A DNA stretch of 64,000 bases from Paludifilum halophilum (GCF_002245355.1 NZ_NOWF01000003.1:332079-396078); one strand, 5' to 3'; numbered from the stretch's first letter, positions 7,462 to 16,209 are shown. Made by a program: numbers and translations. Notes: generated by a model from the sequence alone, not told the origin.

Positions 7462-7499
7462 TAGCAATACGTAAAATAGCAATACGTAAAATAGCAACA
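7462..7499. repeat. 15-bp tandem repeat
   Basis: AGCAATACGTAAAAT occurs twice in tandem and begins a third time, just downstream of the 25-bp iterons. The following ~230 bp up to the small terminase gene is AT-richer than its neighbours, with CGTAAGAGATA occurring twice, and no convincing gene. This suits an origin region. Confidence 0.6.
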
Positions 7500-7731
7500 A
7501 ATACTTCCGCTTCGCTATCGCTCAGCCGTTTGATTTCACATACGTTCAAACAAACGTATTGGATGGATAATCTCCGCGAATTAAAAACTCGTAAGAGATA
7601 TAGCGTAAGAGATAATCCGAACAGAGATAAACGTAAGAATCCAGGCCCGCCTTCCGCCGCCGACTCGCTGGCCCGTCCGTTTAAGTTTACGATTAATTAT
7701 CCCAATATTAAGACGAGAGGAGGAAACGAAA

Positions 7732-8118
7732 GTGAAGGAGCTTAAGCCCGAGCATCATGTCGCGATTCACTACTTAAGCCAGCCGAAAAAAGGCGGTTTG
7801 ACGATGGAAAAAATCGCGCAGGAGTGCGGAGTAACCCGCAAAACTGTTTACGAGTGGAAGAAGGACGACCTTTTTAACCGGGAATTGAAAAAGCAGATTA
7901 TCCGAAATACTATCGACCGCCTGCCGGAAGTTAACGACGCTATGGCGAGCGCCGCTATCGAGGACCGGAACGCGGCCGCCGCTAAGCTGATTTACCAAAT
8001 GAACGAGCTATTGTCCGATAGCCTGCACGTAGAGACCTCCGAGAAGAAAGACGAGGGCGCAGATATCGACCATTTGCGAGAGCTTGCGAAGAAATACGCG
8101 GACGAGGACGCGGAATAA
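7732..8118 (+). CDS. Terminase small subunit (phBC6A51-type HTH)
   Basis: 128 residues, GTG start with GAGGAGG upstream. Residues ~8-45 (AIHYLSQPKKGGLTMEKIAQECGVTRKTVYEWKKDDLFN, split here for reading only in part) form the helix-turn-helix characteristic of phBC6A51-family small terminases. The C-terminal half is helical and acidic. TerS binds phage DNA at the packaging site and recruits the large subunit. Unusually, the large subunit is 3.8 kb downstream, after an inserted block. Confidence 0.75.
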   Translation: MKELKPEHHVAIHYLSQPKKGGLTMEKIAQECGVTRKTVYEWKKDDLFNRELKKQIIRNTIDRLPEVNDAMASAAIEDRNAAAAKLIYQMNELLSDSLHVETSEKKDEGADIDHLRELAKKYADEDAE

Positions 8119-8812
8119 CCCTTTCGAGAAAGCCGTCCGTTTAACCCTTTCGTTTACCCCGTTCGAAAAACAAGGGGAGGCACCTTTTTTTTTATTAGGG
8201 GCGCCCCTATTTCGAAGGTTACTGGGGTCCTTTTTACGGGAGGGGCATATATACGCCCTCTTTTTTTACGGGGGTTATATACGGGCCTTTTTAGGGTACT
8301 GTTACGGGTCCATATAGGAGTTATATATTATAGTAGAAACTAGGTATAGGTAGGGTACAGTATTACACAACATACGCATATTTACCCGCTGAGTGCCTTT
8401 TATGGATGCCCTCCTTAGAAATTTTGGAACGCTCATTTTTCACGTTATTTTATTCATTGTTTTATTCATTGCTCGCGAATCAACCACGATTTAACAAGGC
8501 TTATACAATGCGGCTTACAGCGTGTATAAAAGTAGCGCGTAAAAGATGAACGTAAAGATAATTGATAAAGCCTTTCGTTAAGCCATTTTCGCGACTCAGG
8601 AAAGTTAACTAAATATGTATTCTGTTAACCGGAAATATGCACTCAATGAATAAAAATGAGGAAGGCCGGAGCGCGGCGCGGACCCCCCAGGGCGGGGGCC
8701 AAGAGGGCCGGGGCCTAGCGCGAAAAATATAGCCGCGTCAAAATTGAACTTTGAAGGTTACTAGCGTCACCTTACCACGGGTGGCGCTTTTATTATGCGC
8801 CGATAAGGGGGT
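8119..8812. other. 694-bp gene-free region downstream of the small terminase, candidate packaging site
   Basis: No open frame with a ribosome-binding site. Contents: a GGGGCGCCCC palindrome near 8200, long T runs, TTTTATTCATTG in tandem near 8447-8470, GTTAAC inverted pair near 8606-8632, and a block of very high G+C at about 8663-8722 that includes GACCCCCCAGGGCGGGGG. GC-rich blocks beside terminase genes are typical of cos sites; this one is only a candidate. It ends with a terminator. Confidence 0.4.
8763..8794 (+). terminator. Terminator-like hairpin
   Basis: AGCGTCACC pairs with GGTGGCGCT, followed by TTTATTAT. It closes the gene-free region before the next small gene. Confidence 0.7.
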
Positions 8813-8935
8813 ATGAAGTTGCCCAGGCCTTTAACTCGCGAGGAAGTTGTCGAAAGGCTCCCGAAAGAGAAGCGGAGCCACTTTGTTAAGCGGCTAGAGG
8901 AAATCGAGTTCTCCCTGGTCCCTCAAGCCGCATAA
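8813..8935 (+). CDS. Small protein, unknown
   Basis: 40 residues, ATG with AAGGGGG upstream, charged helix (LTREEVVERLPKEKRSHFVK). It lies 13 bp before the next gene. No family recognised. Confidence 0.5.
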   Translation: MKLPRPLTREEVVERLPKEKRSHFVKRLEEIEFSLVPQAA

Positions 8936-8948
8936 GGGGGAATCGATA

Positions 8949-9242
8949 ATGCTTTCCGAGTTCAACCCTCGCGAACTCATCCGCGGGTTTATTTGGTGCG
9001 CCGTCAAACACACGGGCACGCGAGTTTACGAAGTCTTTATCGACCGCGAAGAAGCCAGCGATGGATACCTGGTCGTAAAGGTCTCCGCGGGTATGCACTA
9101 CCTCCCATCCATTACGCCGGGGCAGGCTATTGAAGAGGTCGAAAAGTTTATCGGCCATTATAAACTGGTCGAGGCGGAAATCGAACAGGAGGTTTCCCGC
9201 GGCGGCATTACGGTAACCTTCCGCTTCGAGCTGATTATCTGA
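8949..9242 (+). CDS. Unknown protein
   Basis: 97 residues, ATG with AAGGGGG upstream. Alternating hydrophobic segments suggest an alpha/beta fold; no motif recognised. It lies between the small terminase region and the remnants of a pgh-like gene. Confidence 0.6.
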   Translation: MLSEFNPRELIRGFIWCAVKHTGTRVYEVFIDREEASDGYLVVKVSAGMHYLPSITPGQAIEEVEKFIGHYKLVEAEIEQEVSRGGITVTFRFELII

Positions 9243-9255
9243 AGGGGCCTACACG

Positions 9256-9339
9256 GTGGCTGACACGTACGCAAACTACGCGGAACTTTCCGCGAATGAG
9301 ACCGAAGGCGTCGAGTTTAAAACTGAGGAGGAATACTAA
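9256..9339 (+). pseudogene. N-terminal remnant of a PghP-like poly-gamma-glutamate hydrolase
   Basis: 27-residue frame with GTG start. MADTYANYAELSANETEGVEF resembles the start of phage PghP proteins (DTY..Y..L...E.EGVDY), after which the frame stops. About 190 bp further on, 9532-9602 reads FYAFVNTVRDALAEVAVR then stop, which resembles the C-terminus of the same family. The catalytic middle is missing. Recognition is by memory of the family; a short independent peptide is the alternative. Confidence 0.35.
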
Positions 9340-9350
9340 CGGAGTTTGCT

Positions 9351-9497
9351 TTGAGTGTACTAATATGGTTAATCGTTGGGGTATTTGCCGTTGTGGTTTT
9401 AGCTTTTTTGGCTACCACTATTGATAGCATAATACAACTTAGAAAAACCAGGAAGGTAATTAACAAGACCATCTCGTACTATGACCGTCGTGGGTAA
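9351..9497 (+). CDS. Small single-pass membrane protein
   Basis: 48 residues, TTG start with GGAG seven bases upstream. Residues 2-25 (SVLIWLIVGVFAVVVLAFLA) are one transmembrane helix; the tail is basic. It sits between the two pgh-like remnants, so it may have entered with the deletion. Confidence 0.45.
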   Translation: MSVLIWLIVGVFAVVVLAFLATTIDSIIQLRKTRKVINKTISYYDRRG

Positions 9498-9630
9498 TCT
9501 CGAGTGTAAGTTCTATATGTTGGACGCGAAGAAAAGAAGGAGCTTTTTACGCTTTTGTTAATACTGTCCGTGACGCGCTGGCCGAGGTAGCCGTTCGGTA
9601 ATTCTGAGGGACCAGTTAGGAGCGGTAAAA

Positions 9631-9798
9631 ATGGGCGCAAAAGACTGGTTATTTATATTGATTCTTTTAGTTCCTCTTATTCTATTGCTTATAATGACTA
9701 AAGGCGAGCCCCTCCTGCTCGGAGTGGCGACTGGAGCGGCTATAGTATCCCCCATTTCTTTTATTAGCGGAATATTGTTTATCCAAGTTATGAAGTAA
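9631..9798 (+). CDS. Small membrane protein with two helices
   Basis: 55 residues, ATG with AGGAG upstream. Two hydrophobic segments at ~6-22 and ~28-52. No family recognised. The beta-helix gene follows 20 bp later. Confidence 0.5.
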   Translation: MGAKDWLFILILLVPLILLLIMTKGEPLLLGVATGAAIVSPISFISGILFIQVMK

Positions 9799-9817
9799 GG
9801 AGGATGGGCGAAAAGGC

Positions 9818-10957
9818 ATGATTTACAACGGACAGACTTTCGCGAGTATCCAGGACGCATTAAACGCCGCGCGGGATAACGGCGGCGGCCTGGTGAAAGT
9901 GCCGGCGGGCCGGCATACGATTACAGAGTGCCTAGAGATTTTCCCGCGTACTACCCTCCGTCTGGCCCCGGATGCGATTATCATGCGCGGCGGCACTTTC
10001 GGAAACATGATTCGCCCCGGAATCCTGGGTGTTAACGGCTACGAGGGCGTCCACGACGTCGTCCTGGAGGGCGGCACCTGGGACTTTAACGGTACCGAGC
10101 ACGAGAGCGCAGGTACCGCTATTACTTTCGCGCACGCTCGGCGGCTGGTTATTCGGGACCTGGCCGTCGTTAACGTTTACCGTAACCACTGTATCGAGAT
10201 TAACTCGACCCATACGGCCCTCGTAGATAACTGCGTTTTCGACGGCCAGCTCGGGCCCACTCGACAGTCCGAAGCTATTCAAATTGACGGAGCGTACCGC
10301 GAATCGGTCTACCCGGCGGGCGGTAATTATGATATGACGACTTGTGCTAACGTAGTGGTCCGCGGTTGCCGGTTCGTCAACTGGTCGCGCGGCGTAGGCT
10401 CTCATACCTACGAGCCCGGTTATCGGCACAAAAATATCCGAATTATCGGAAATCATTTCGAGGGTATGTACGACGACGGAATCCGGGCTTACGGGTACGA
10501 AAACCTGGTCGTTATCGGAAATACCTTCGCGGGCTGTAAAGACGGTGCTACCGTCGAATATACTTCCGGCGGAGCCATCCAAGGGAATACGGTTACTGAC
10601 AGCGAGCGGAACGGTATTAACCTCTATAACTACGTCGAAGGTATCGCGGTTCAGGGTAACGTCGTCTCCCGGAGCGCGAGCCAGGGTATTAGCCTCTATA
10701 ATGCGGCCCATGCGAACACGATTACCAGTAATAACGTCTTTCATAACGGAAATTACGGTATCGTGATTAACGGCTCTAACAATAACGCCGTTGTTGGTAA
10801 CCTCCTCCGGAACAATGGGAGCAATAACGAACACCCCGGAATCGGTCTCGTAAACGACGCTTATAACAATCTCGTCGAATCAAACCGTATCTGGGGTTAC
10901 GGAGATGATGTATCGGACTCGAGCGGAAAGAAGAATAAAGTAAGCGGTAATTATTGA
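9818..10957 (+). CDS. Right-handed parallel beta-helix protein, likely receptor-binding or depolymerase
   Basis: 379 residues. After a short N-terminal ASIQDALNAARDNGGGLVKVPAG segment (typical pectate-lyase-type start) the protein consists of repeating ~22-residue coils with N-x-(F/I/V) ladders, for example IRIIGNHFEG, LVVIGNTFAG, AIQGNTVTD, IAVQGNVVS. This is the pectin-lyase fold used by phage tailspikes and polysaccharide-degrading enzymes. It is placed between small and large terminase, far from the tail module, and is preceded by pgh-like remnants. Role as a host-envelope-degrading enzyme is inferred; catalytic residues cannot be assigned. Confidence 0.7.
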   Translation: MIYNGQTFASIQDALNAARDNGGGLVKVPAGRHTITECLEIFPRTTLRLAPDAIIMRGGTFGNMIRPGILGVNGYEGVHDVVLEGGTWDFNGTEHESAGTAITFAHARRLVIRDLAVVNVYRNHCIEINSTHTALVDNCVFDGQLGPTRQSEAIQIDGAYRESVYPAGGNYDMTTCANVVVRGCRFVNWSRGVGSHTYEPGYRHKNIRIIGNHFEGMYDDGIRAYGYENLVVIGNTFAGCKDGATVEYTSGGAIQGNTVTDSERNGINLYNYVEGIAVQGNVVSRSASQGISLYNAAHANTITSNNVFHNGNYGIVINGSNNNAVVGNLLRNNGSNNEHPGIGLVNDAYNNLVESNRIWGYGDDVSDSSGKKNKVSGNY

Positions 10958-11277
10958 CGAAGTCTTTAACGGAGTCTTTAACGAATACCCCTTAACGACG
11001 TTCCCTCACGGCCGGGACTACGTGCCCGGTTGATACATAACCTTGGACGCTCCCTTCGGAGCGCGCCTAACCCATACCCCATAACACCCTCTCAGCTCGA
11101 TTCTACGGGGGTGCCACGGCGTTTTAAACCCTTCCGAGGGTAATTGTACTCGGTAGTTATTTCGTAAGTAAATTCGGCCGTATTTCCGGCCTGTTTTTCG
11201 AAAAGAAAAAGCCCCGACAGGGGCGTATTTTTGTCGCGCGATTTTTAGGCGCACCGCTCAAAGCAGGGCGGCAGGAA
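10958..11277. other. Intergenic region between convergent genes
   Basis: 320 bp with GCCGGG...CCCGG inverted bases near 11010-11030 and a terminator at 11205-11230. An open frame on the minus strand here runs through the terminator hairpin and has no ribosome-binding site, so I see no gene. Confidence 0.5.
11205..11231. terminator. Bidirectional terminator
   Basis: AAAAAGCCCC-GACA-GGGGC followed by GTATTTTT. It serves the minus-strand recombinase gene and can also stop reading from the beta-helix gene. Confidence 0.75.
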
Positions 11278-11817
11278 CTACAGTTGGACCAGGTCGTAAA
11301 CGTCATCGACGTCGTCCTGAGTAATGCCGAGGTACCGCTGAGTAATCGCGGGGTGGGTGTGATTAAAAGCCTTCTGGATAACCGTAATCGGTACGCCGCT
11401 CTTATGGGCCCAGTACCCGAAGGTTTTCCTTAACGTGTGAGTTCCGACCTCCTCCAACCCCACGGCCGCCGCGGCCTTGTTAAGGTTCTTCCAGGCGGCG
11501 ACCCGGCTAATCGGCTTGTTAGCGCGGGGAGAGCGGAACAGGTACTCGTCGTCTCCGAAGTCGCCGGAGGCCAGGTAGCGGTTAACTTCCCGCTTAATCG
11601 AGGCGTTAATCTTAAACCGCTTCGCCTTGCGCGTTTTCTTTTCGTTAAGGGTGATAAAGTCCCGACCGCGTACGTCCTTTACTTTCAGCGAGAGCAGGTC
11701 GGACACACGGAGCGCGGAGTTAACGCCGATAACGAACAGCAGACGGTCTCGAGGAGAAAGAGCGTTCTTCATGGCGGTAATCTTGCGTTTGGAACGGATT
11801 GGCTGGACAACGTTCAT
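11278..11817 (-). CDS. Minimal tyrosine recombinase (catalytic domain only)
   Basis: 179 residues, ATG with GGGGG nine bases upstream. Catalytic residues are in place: Arg37 (ALRVSDLL), a Lys in the beta-hairpin ~60, His127/Arg130 (HTLRKT), His153 (FNHTHP) and Tyr162 (TQRYLGI). The usual N-terminal SAM-like core-binding domain is missing, so the protein is about half the size of an integrase. It lies on the opposite strand within the late region, next to the large terminase. Small recombinases at this place occur in other Bacillota phages; a dimer-resolution or inversion role is inferred. The true integrase is at 59944. Confidence 0.85.
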   Translation of the reverse strand: MNVVQPIRSKRKITAMKNALSPRDRLLFVIGVNSALRVSDLLSLKVKDVRGRDFITLNEKKTRKAKRFKINASIKREVNRYLASGDFGDDEYLFRSPRANKPISRVAAWKNLNKAAAAVGLEEVGTHTLRKTFGYWAHKSGVPITVIQKAFNHTHPAITQRYLGITQDDVDDVYDLVQL

Positions 11818-11841
11818 AAGGTTAACCCCCGTTCGGTTTGT

Positions 11842-11875
11842 GTTAACTACAGTATAGACTGGATTATCGAAAAAC
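11842..11875 (-). promoter_or_regulatory. Promoter of the recombinase gene
   Basis: On the minus strand TTGCGT, 17 bp, TATACT stands about 30 bp before the start at 11817. It matches the sigma-A type reasonably (TTGACA/TATAAT). Confidence 0.5.
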
Positions 11876-11919
11876 GCAAGTATTTATTTCGAAAAAATTA
11901 ACGAAGGGAGGCGGACACC

Positions 11920-13677
11920 ATAGCCTGGATTAACGACCGATGGGTAGACCGGCCGGAACGACAGGAACTTATCAACGCATATCGAAGGGCCCTCCGCGGA
12001 ATGGCGAAGAATATTAATTCGCTTTCCCCATCGGAGCTTCTGGAGTTCGAACGGCTCGATAAGGAGCTGGAGCGACTGGAACGGATTCACGAGTGCGAGG
12101 TAGACCTCTACCGGTTTACCTGGGAGTACTTCTCGGAGCCTGGAAACCCCGGAAACTCCGGTAACTGGCAAGGGTTCGACCTCCCAAGTTATCACGATGG
12201 CCCATGGTTCCACAAGGAAATATGCGACATTATGAACAGAGTTTCCAACGAGGAGACTAACGCTAAGGTCTGCGTCGCCGCCCCACGGGGCCACGGAAAA
12301 AGCTCTTTTCTCTCAAAGTCGTTTCCTCTTCACGAGATTATCTACCGGAAACGGCGCTATGTAATGATTTTCTCGGAGACGCCTACCACTGCGAAAATGA
12401 ATCAGCAATGGCTCTCGCTTCAAATGCAATATAACAAGAAGCTCCGGGACGACTTCGGCCCCCTCCTCTCCCCCAAGCAGGCGGAGAACCCGAAGGATAA
12501 CTCGGAGGAGTTTGTCGCGTGGCTCCCCGATGATGACGAGGATAAAAAGCTTATCGCGAAGGTTGACTCGGTGTCGACCGGCCAGCGGGTCCGGGGCCGT
12601 AACTGGAACGGCGTACGACCGGACCTTATCGTCCTGGATGACCTGGAAAGCCGCGACAATACGAATACCGCCGAGCTCCGACAGAAGCTACGGAACTGGT
12701 TCTCGCAGGATATGATGCCGCTGGGAGACCCCGGAGGGCGATTTACCGCTTACGTCTATATGGGAACGACGATTCACCACGACGGCCTCCTGGTTCACGT
12801 ATTGAAGAACCGGAAGGACTTTAAAAAGCGGATTTACCGCGCGGTTATCGACTGGCCGGAGCGTATGGACCTCTGGGAGAAATGTGAGAACATTTACAAC
12901 AATCCGGACGCGGAAGACGAGCAGGCACTCGAGGACGCCCGAGCATTTTACGAGAAGCACCGAGAGGAAATGGAGCGTGGGGCGCGCGTAATATGGCCGG
13001 AAGTTAAGGGCCTTTTCGAGCTGTTCAAGTACCGATGGGACGAGGGCACCCTCGCCTTTAATACCGAGCTTCAAAACGAGCCCCTGGCAAAGGATGACAT
13101 GGTATTCGACCCTGACAAGTTCCACTATTGGACGGATGAGGACCGGAATAAGGCCTTTCCGCGGAGCGAGTTTAACCTCTATATGGGTATCGACTTCGCT
13201 ATGGGTAAGGAACGCGGCGACTATTCGGCCATTACGACCGTAGCGCGTCACCGGAAAACGAAAACGGTGTACGTGATAGATAGCTGGATGGACCGAGTAC
13301 ACCCCGACATATTCCTTAAAATCATCGTGGACAAAGTTATGAAGTATCAGCCGGACCGCATCGCGGCCGAGGCCCAGGCGGCCCAGGAGTTTTTTACCTT
13401 TAAGCTTAAGGAGGCGCTCCGGGCGGAGGGATTCCCGGCGGCTACACGAGTTCACGAGGTAAAGCACCGGACCCGTAAGGAGCTACGTATCGAAGCCATG
13501 CTCCCGGATATCGAAGCCGGGCGGATTCGTTTTAGCCGTAACCATGGTCTCCTCCTTTATCAGTTCGAGACCTACGGCACCGGCTCGCACGATGACGGGC
13601 CGGATAGCCTTCAAATGGCGTGGGAAATCGCGAAGAAGGCCCCCAGGGCCGTTAAGAAAAAACCTAATTGGTTATAG
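11920..13677 (+). CDS. Terminase large subunit, apparently starting at ATA
   Basis: Two-domain packaging motor. Walker A APRGHGKSS, Walker B LIVLDDLES and nuclease motif MGIDFAMG...DYSAIT are clear (about residues 121, 236 and 422 of the 585-residue form). The first ATG (12001) has no ribosome-binding site, whereas GGGAGG at 11906-11911 lies eight bases before ATA at 11920 and the frame between is coding-like (WINDRWVDRPERQELINAYR). There is no ATG, GTG or TTG between the upstream in-frame stop (11899) and 12001. The ATPase domain translocates DNA into the prohead and the RNase H-like domain cuts the concatemer. Function is certain; the ATA start is an inference. Confidence 0.9.
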   Translation: MAWINDRWVDRPERQELINAYRRALRGMAKNINSLSPSELLEFERLDKELERLERIHECEVDLYRFTWEYFSEPGNPGNSGNWQGFDLPSYHDGPWFHKEICDIMNRVSNEETNAKVCVAAPRGHGKSSFLSKSFPLHEIIYRKRRYVMIFSETPTTAKMNQQWLSLQMQYNKKLRDDFGPLLSPKQAENPKDNSEEFVAWLPDDDEDKKLIAKVDSVSTGQRVRGRNWNGVRPDLIVLDDLESRDNTNTAELRQKLRNWFSQDMMPLGDPGGRFTAYVYMGTTIHHDGLLVHVLKNRKDFKKRIYRAVIDWPERMDLWEKCENIYNNPDAEDEQALEDARAFYEKHREEMERGARVIWPEVKGLFELFKYRWDEGTLAFNTELQNEPLAKDDMVFDPDKFHYWTDEDRNKAFPRSEFNLYMGIDFAMGKERGDYSAITTVARHRKTKTVYVIDSWMDRVHPDIFLKIIVDKVMKYQPDRIAAEAQAAQEFFTFKLKEALRAEGFPAATRVHEVKHRTRKELRIEAMLPDIEAGRIRFSRNHGLLLYQFETYGTGSHDDGPDSLQMAWEIAKKAPRAVKKKPNWL

Positions 13678-13689
13678 GAGGGTAGATAA

Positions 13690-15264
13690 ATGCCGAAATT
13701 ATACGACGTCGGCGGCGTCTATCCTGCGGACGACCACCTCGAACGACTGGCGAAATACGAGACATGCCGGGTAGCTTTCGAAGGACGGTTACAGGAGCTC
13801 CGCGAGCGGTTTATGCAGGTTATCGCGGAGGACCCCGATAGGCTGGAACAGTACAAACAGCTCCAGCGTCTACTTATCGCGGTCAACCTTCCCGACATTA
13901 TCCTTACGAAACCGGCGGACCTCATGGTCGGGGAGCCCCCGATTTATGAAAGCGGTAAGGGTGACCGCTCCCCCGTCCAGAAAGCCCTTAATAGCATCGT
14001 CGAGGAAAACGGCCTTAATAAGCTCATCCATGAGATGGTCATCGGGGCCGGTATCCGCGGAGACGCTTTCCTTAAAGTGCGATATGACTACAGGCAGGAC
14101 TTTTCCGAAATCCCCGAAGGTTATCCGAAGCCGAAAGGAACTAAGCCGGAGCCGATTATCGAATCGGTCGACCCGGCCTACGTGTTTCCCGAGGTTTCGG
14201 CCAACAGCCGGAAACAGTTTAAAGCTATCAATATCGCATACGTTTACTTCATTGATACCGGTAAGGAGGAAAAGCCGTTCCTCCGTGTCGAGCGACACGT
14301 CCCCGGATACGTTATCCGAGAGGACTTCGAGCTGGCGGAAAAACCGCGAGTCGTTACGGTGGACGGAGTCGACCTGCTCCAGTATGACATTATCGACCAG
14401 GTAAGCGACCCCGAAATTAAGGCGACAGGAGCCGACGTTCCCCTGGTTTTTCATGTTCCGTATAAAACGACAGATGAATCCTGGGAAGGTATCGGCGGTA
14501 TCGAAAAAATCCTCTCGCTGTTAGAAGCGATTATGGACCGTCTGGTACAAATCGACTATATCCTGTTTAAGCACTCCGACCCGACTATGTACGGGCCTGC
14601 ACTTGACGAGAGCGGGACCAGCACGGCGGCAGGCGGTCGGTACCTGGAGGTTAACGACCAGGACGTTACCCCCGGTTATATGACGTGGGAGTCCCAGCTA
14701 CAGGGAGCTTTCCAGGAACTCGATAAGCTGGTCTCTATGGTTTTTCAAATCTCCGAGACTCCGCAATGGATTTTCGGTACGGTAGTCGCGGACAATGGCT
14801 CCGACGGCGGGACCGGTACCTCCCATACGGACGGCATGGCGATTAAGGCCCGGTTTATGCCTATCCTTTCAAAGGTTAAGCGTATTCGCGTCCATGTCGA
14901 CGAGGCTGTCCGGGACTCGCTCTACTACGCTATGGTCATGGATAAGGAGAAGGGTGGCGCGGATTATAACGCCGAATACCCGAAAATACACTGGAAAGAC
15001 GGTCTCCCCGATTCCGATAAGGAACTGGCGGAAATTATGAACCTCCGGACCGGCGGAAAACCGACTATCGACGTTAAGACCGCTATTAAACGGATGGACG
15101 AACTAGATGACGCCCAGGCGGATGCCATTCTTAAGTCAATCGAAGAGGACACCGAGAAGGCCGCGGGATTCGTTGACGCGTCCATTTTTAATAAGGACTC
15201 CGGTACCGAAAAACAAACCGAAGAAAAACCCGAAGGAGACGACGAGCAGGACGGTGGTAGCTAA
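13690..15264 (+). CDS. Portal protein (SPP1-type)
   Basis: 524 residues with GGAGG ten bases upstream. The family pattern of SPP1-like portals is visible: N-terminal helix, KPADLMVGEPP near 75, a beta-rich wing around 110-230, a helical stem near 275 (EAIMDRLVQIDYILFKHSDP) and an acidic, disordered C-terminus. It forms the dodecameric DNA gate of the capsid and binds the terminase. It overlaps the next gene by TAATG. Confidence 0.85.
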   Translation: MPKLYDVGGVYPADDHLERLAKYETCRVAFEGRLQELRERFMQVIAEDPDRLEQYKQLQRLLIAVNLPDIILTKPADLMVGEPPIYESGKGDRSPVQKALNSIVEENGLNKLIHEMVIGAGIRGDAFLKVRYDYRQDFSEIPEGYPKPKGTKPEPIIESVDPAYVFPEVSANSRKQFKAINIAYVYFIDTGKEEKPFLRVERHVPGYVIREDFELAEKPRVVTVDGVDLLQYDIIDQVSDPEIKATGADVPLVFHVPYKTTDESWEGIGGIEKILSLLEAIMDRLVQIDYILFKHSDPTMYGPALDESGTSTAAGGRYLEVNDQDVTPGYMTWESQLQGAFQELDKLVSMVFQISETPQWIFGTVVADNGSDGGTGTSHTDGMAIKARFMPILSKVKRIRVHVDEAVRDSLYYAMVMDKEKGGADYNAEYPKIHWKDGLPDSDKELAEIMNLRTGGKPTIDVKTAIKRMDELDDAQADAILKSIEEDTEKAAGFVDASIFNKDSGTEKQTEEKPEGDDEQDGGS

Positions 15265-16196
15265 TGCGAACGGCTCCCGAACCGACCTACGAGCACGACG
15301 TCGAAACGCTCGCCCGTCTCTATAAGCAAGCGGTCCGAAACATCCTCGCAGAGCTGGAACGAATCGACTTAATGGACCCCTCCCGCCCCTTCGTGCAGAC
15401 CAGGCTCCGGGAAATCGCCCGTATCCTGGCCGAGCTTAACGAAGCGTCGGCGGCCTGGGTCGAGGAAAACGTACCGAAAGCCGCACAGGACGGCGTCGAG
15501 TCGGCCCTGTACGAGCTCGGTATAGCTGAGACGATGGAACAGGCGGCCACTATGGCCCAACTGAACCAGGTTAACGCTGAGGTTGTAGCCGCGGCGGTCG
15601 CGGATACCCAGGAGGACCTCCTAGCGGTAACGCGTAACATTGACCGCCGGGTACGACTGGCAGTTCAACAAGTGACGTCGGAAGTTATGCGGGCAAACAT
15701 GACGGAAGGAATTAACGGCCGTAAGACGATTACCGGCGATATGATGCGCGCCTTACGCAAGCGCTTAGGTGACGCGGTTAACACCGGCATTATAGATGCG
15801 GCGGGGCGTCGCTGGCGGCCAGAGGTTTACGTCGACCTCGTAGCCCGTACGAAATTAAACGACATCCACCTGGAGGCAAGAGCTAACGAGGCTATCGCGA
15901 ACGATTCCCCGTACGGGATTATCAGCTCCCACGGGGCGAAGGACGCGTGCCGGTTCCACGAAAACCGTATCGTTAAGCTGGTCGCAAGTGCTCCGGGTCC
16001 TTACCCGACTATTTCCGAGCTTCGGGCCACAAATCAGATATGGCACCCCAATTGTAAGCATACGGTCCACGTCCTACGGGACCCCTCTTTATTGCCGGAC
16101 GATTTACAACGTACCGCCGAACGGCAGGCGGCCAGGAGTAACGCGGCAATACAGACCGGAAAACGAAACCCCAGCGAGGACGAGCTGGAAACTTAA
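15264..16196 (+). CDS. Minor capsid protein (phage minor capsid protein 2-like)
   Basis: 310 residues; start ATG overlaps the portal stop. Long helices up to ~190, then YVDLVARTKLNDIHLEARAN and a C-terminal segment with CRFHENRIV and IWHPNCKHTVHVLR (Cys/His positions of this family). Such proteins follow the portal in many Bacillota phages, in the place of MuF/SPP1 gp7, and are ejected or attach inside the capsid. Family assignment rests on the conserved C-terminal motif and position. Confidence 0.75.
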   Translation: MRTAPEPTYEHDVETLARLYKQAVRNILAELERIDLMDPSRPFVQTRLREIARILAELNEASAAWVEENVPKAAQDGVESALYELGIAETMEQAATMAQLNQVNAEVVAAAVADTQEDLLAVTRNIDRRVRLAVQQVTSEVMRANMTEGINGRKTITGDMMRALRKRLGDAVNTGIIDAAGRRWRPEVYVDLVARTKLNDIHLEARANEAIANDSPYGIISSHGAKDACRFHENRIVKLVASAPGPYPTISELRATNQIWHPNCKHTVHVLRDPSLLPDDLQRTAERQAARSNAAIQTGKRNPSEDELET

Positions 16197-16209
16197 GGAG
16201 GGCTAGCAA

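Noticed and set aside
7530..7745. 71-residue plus-strand frame before the small terminase
   Set aside because: No ribosome-binding site, overlaps the terminase start and consists of origin-like repeated A+T-rich sequence.
9932..10834. 300-residue minus-strand frame opposite the beta-helix gene
   Set aside because: Mirror of the repeated codons of the beta-helix gene; no start signal.
11018..11254. 78-residue minus-strand frame behind the beta-helix gene
   Set aside because: It runs through a terminator hairpin and lacks a ribosome-binding site.
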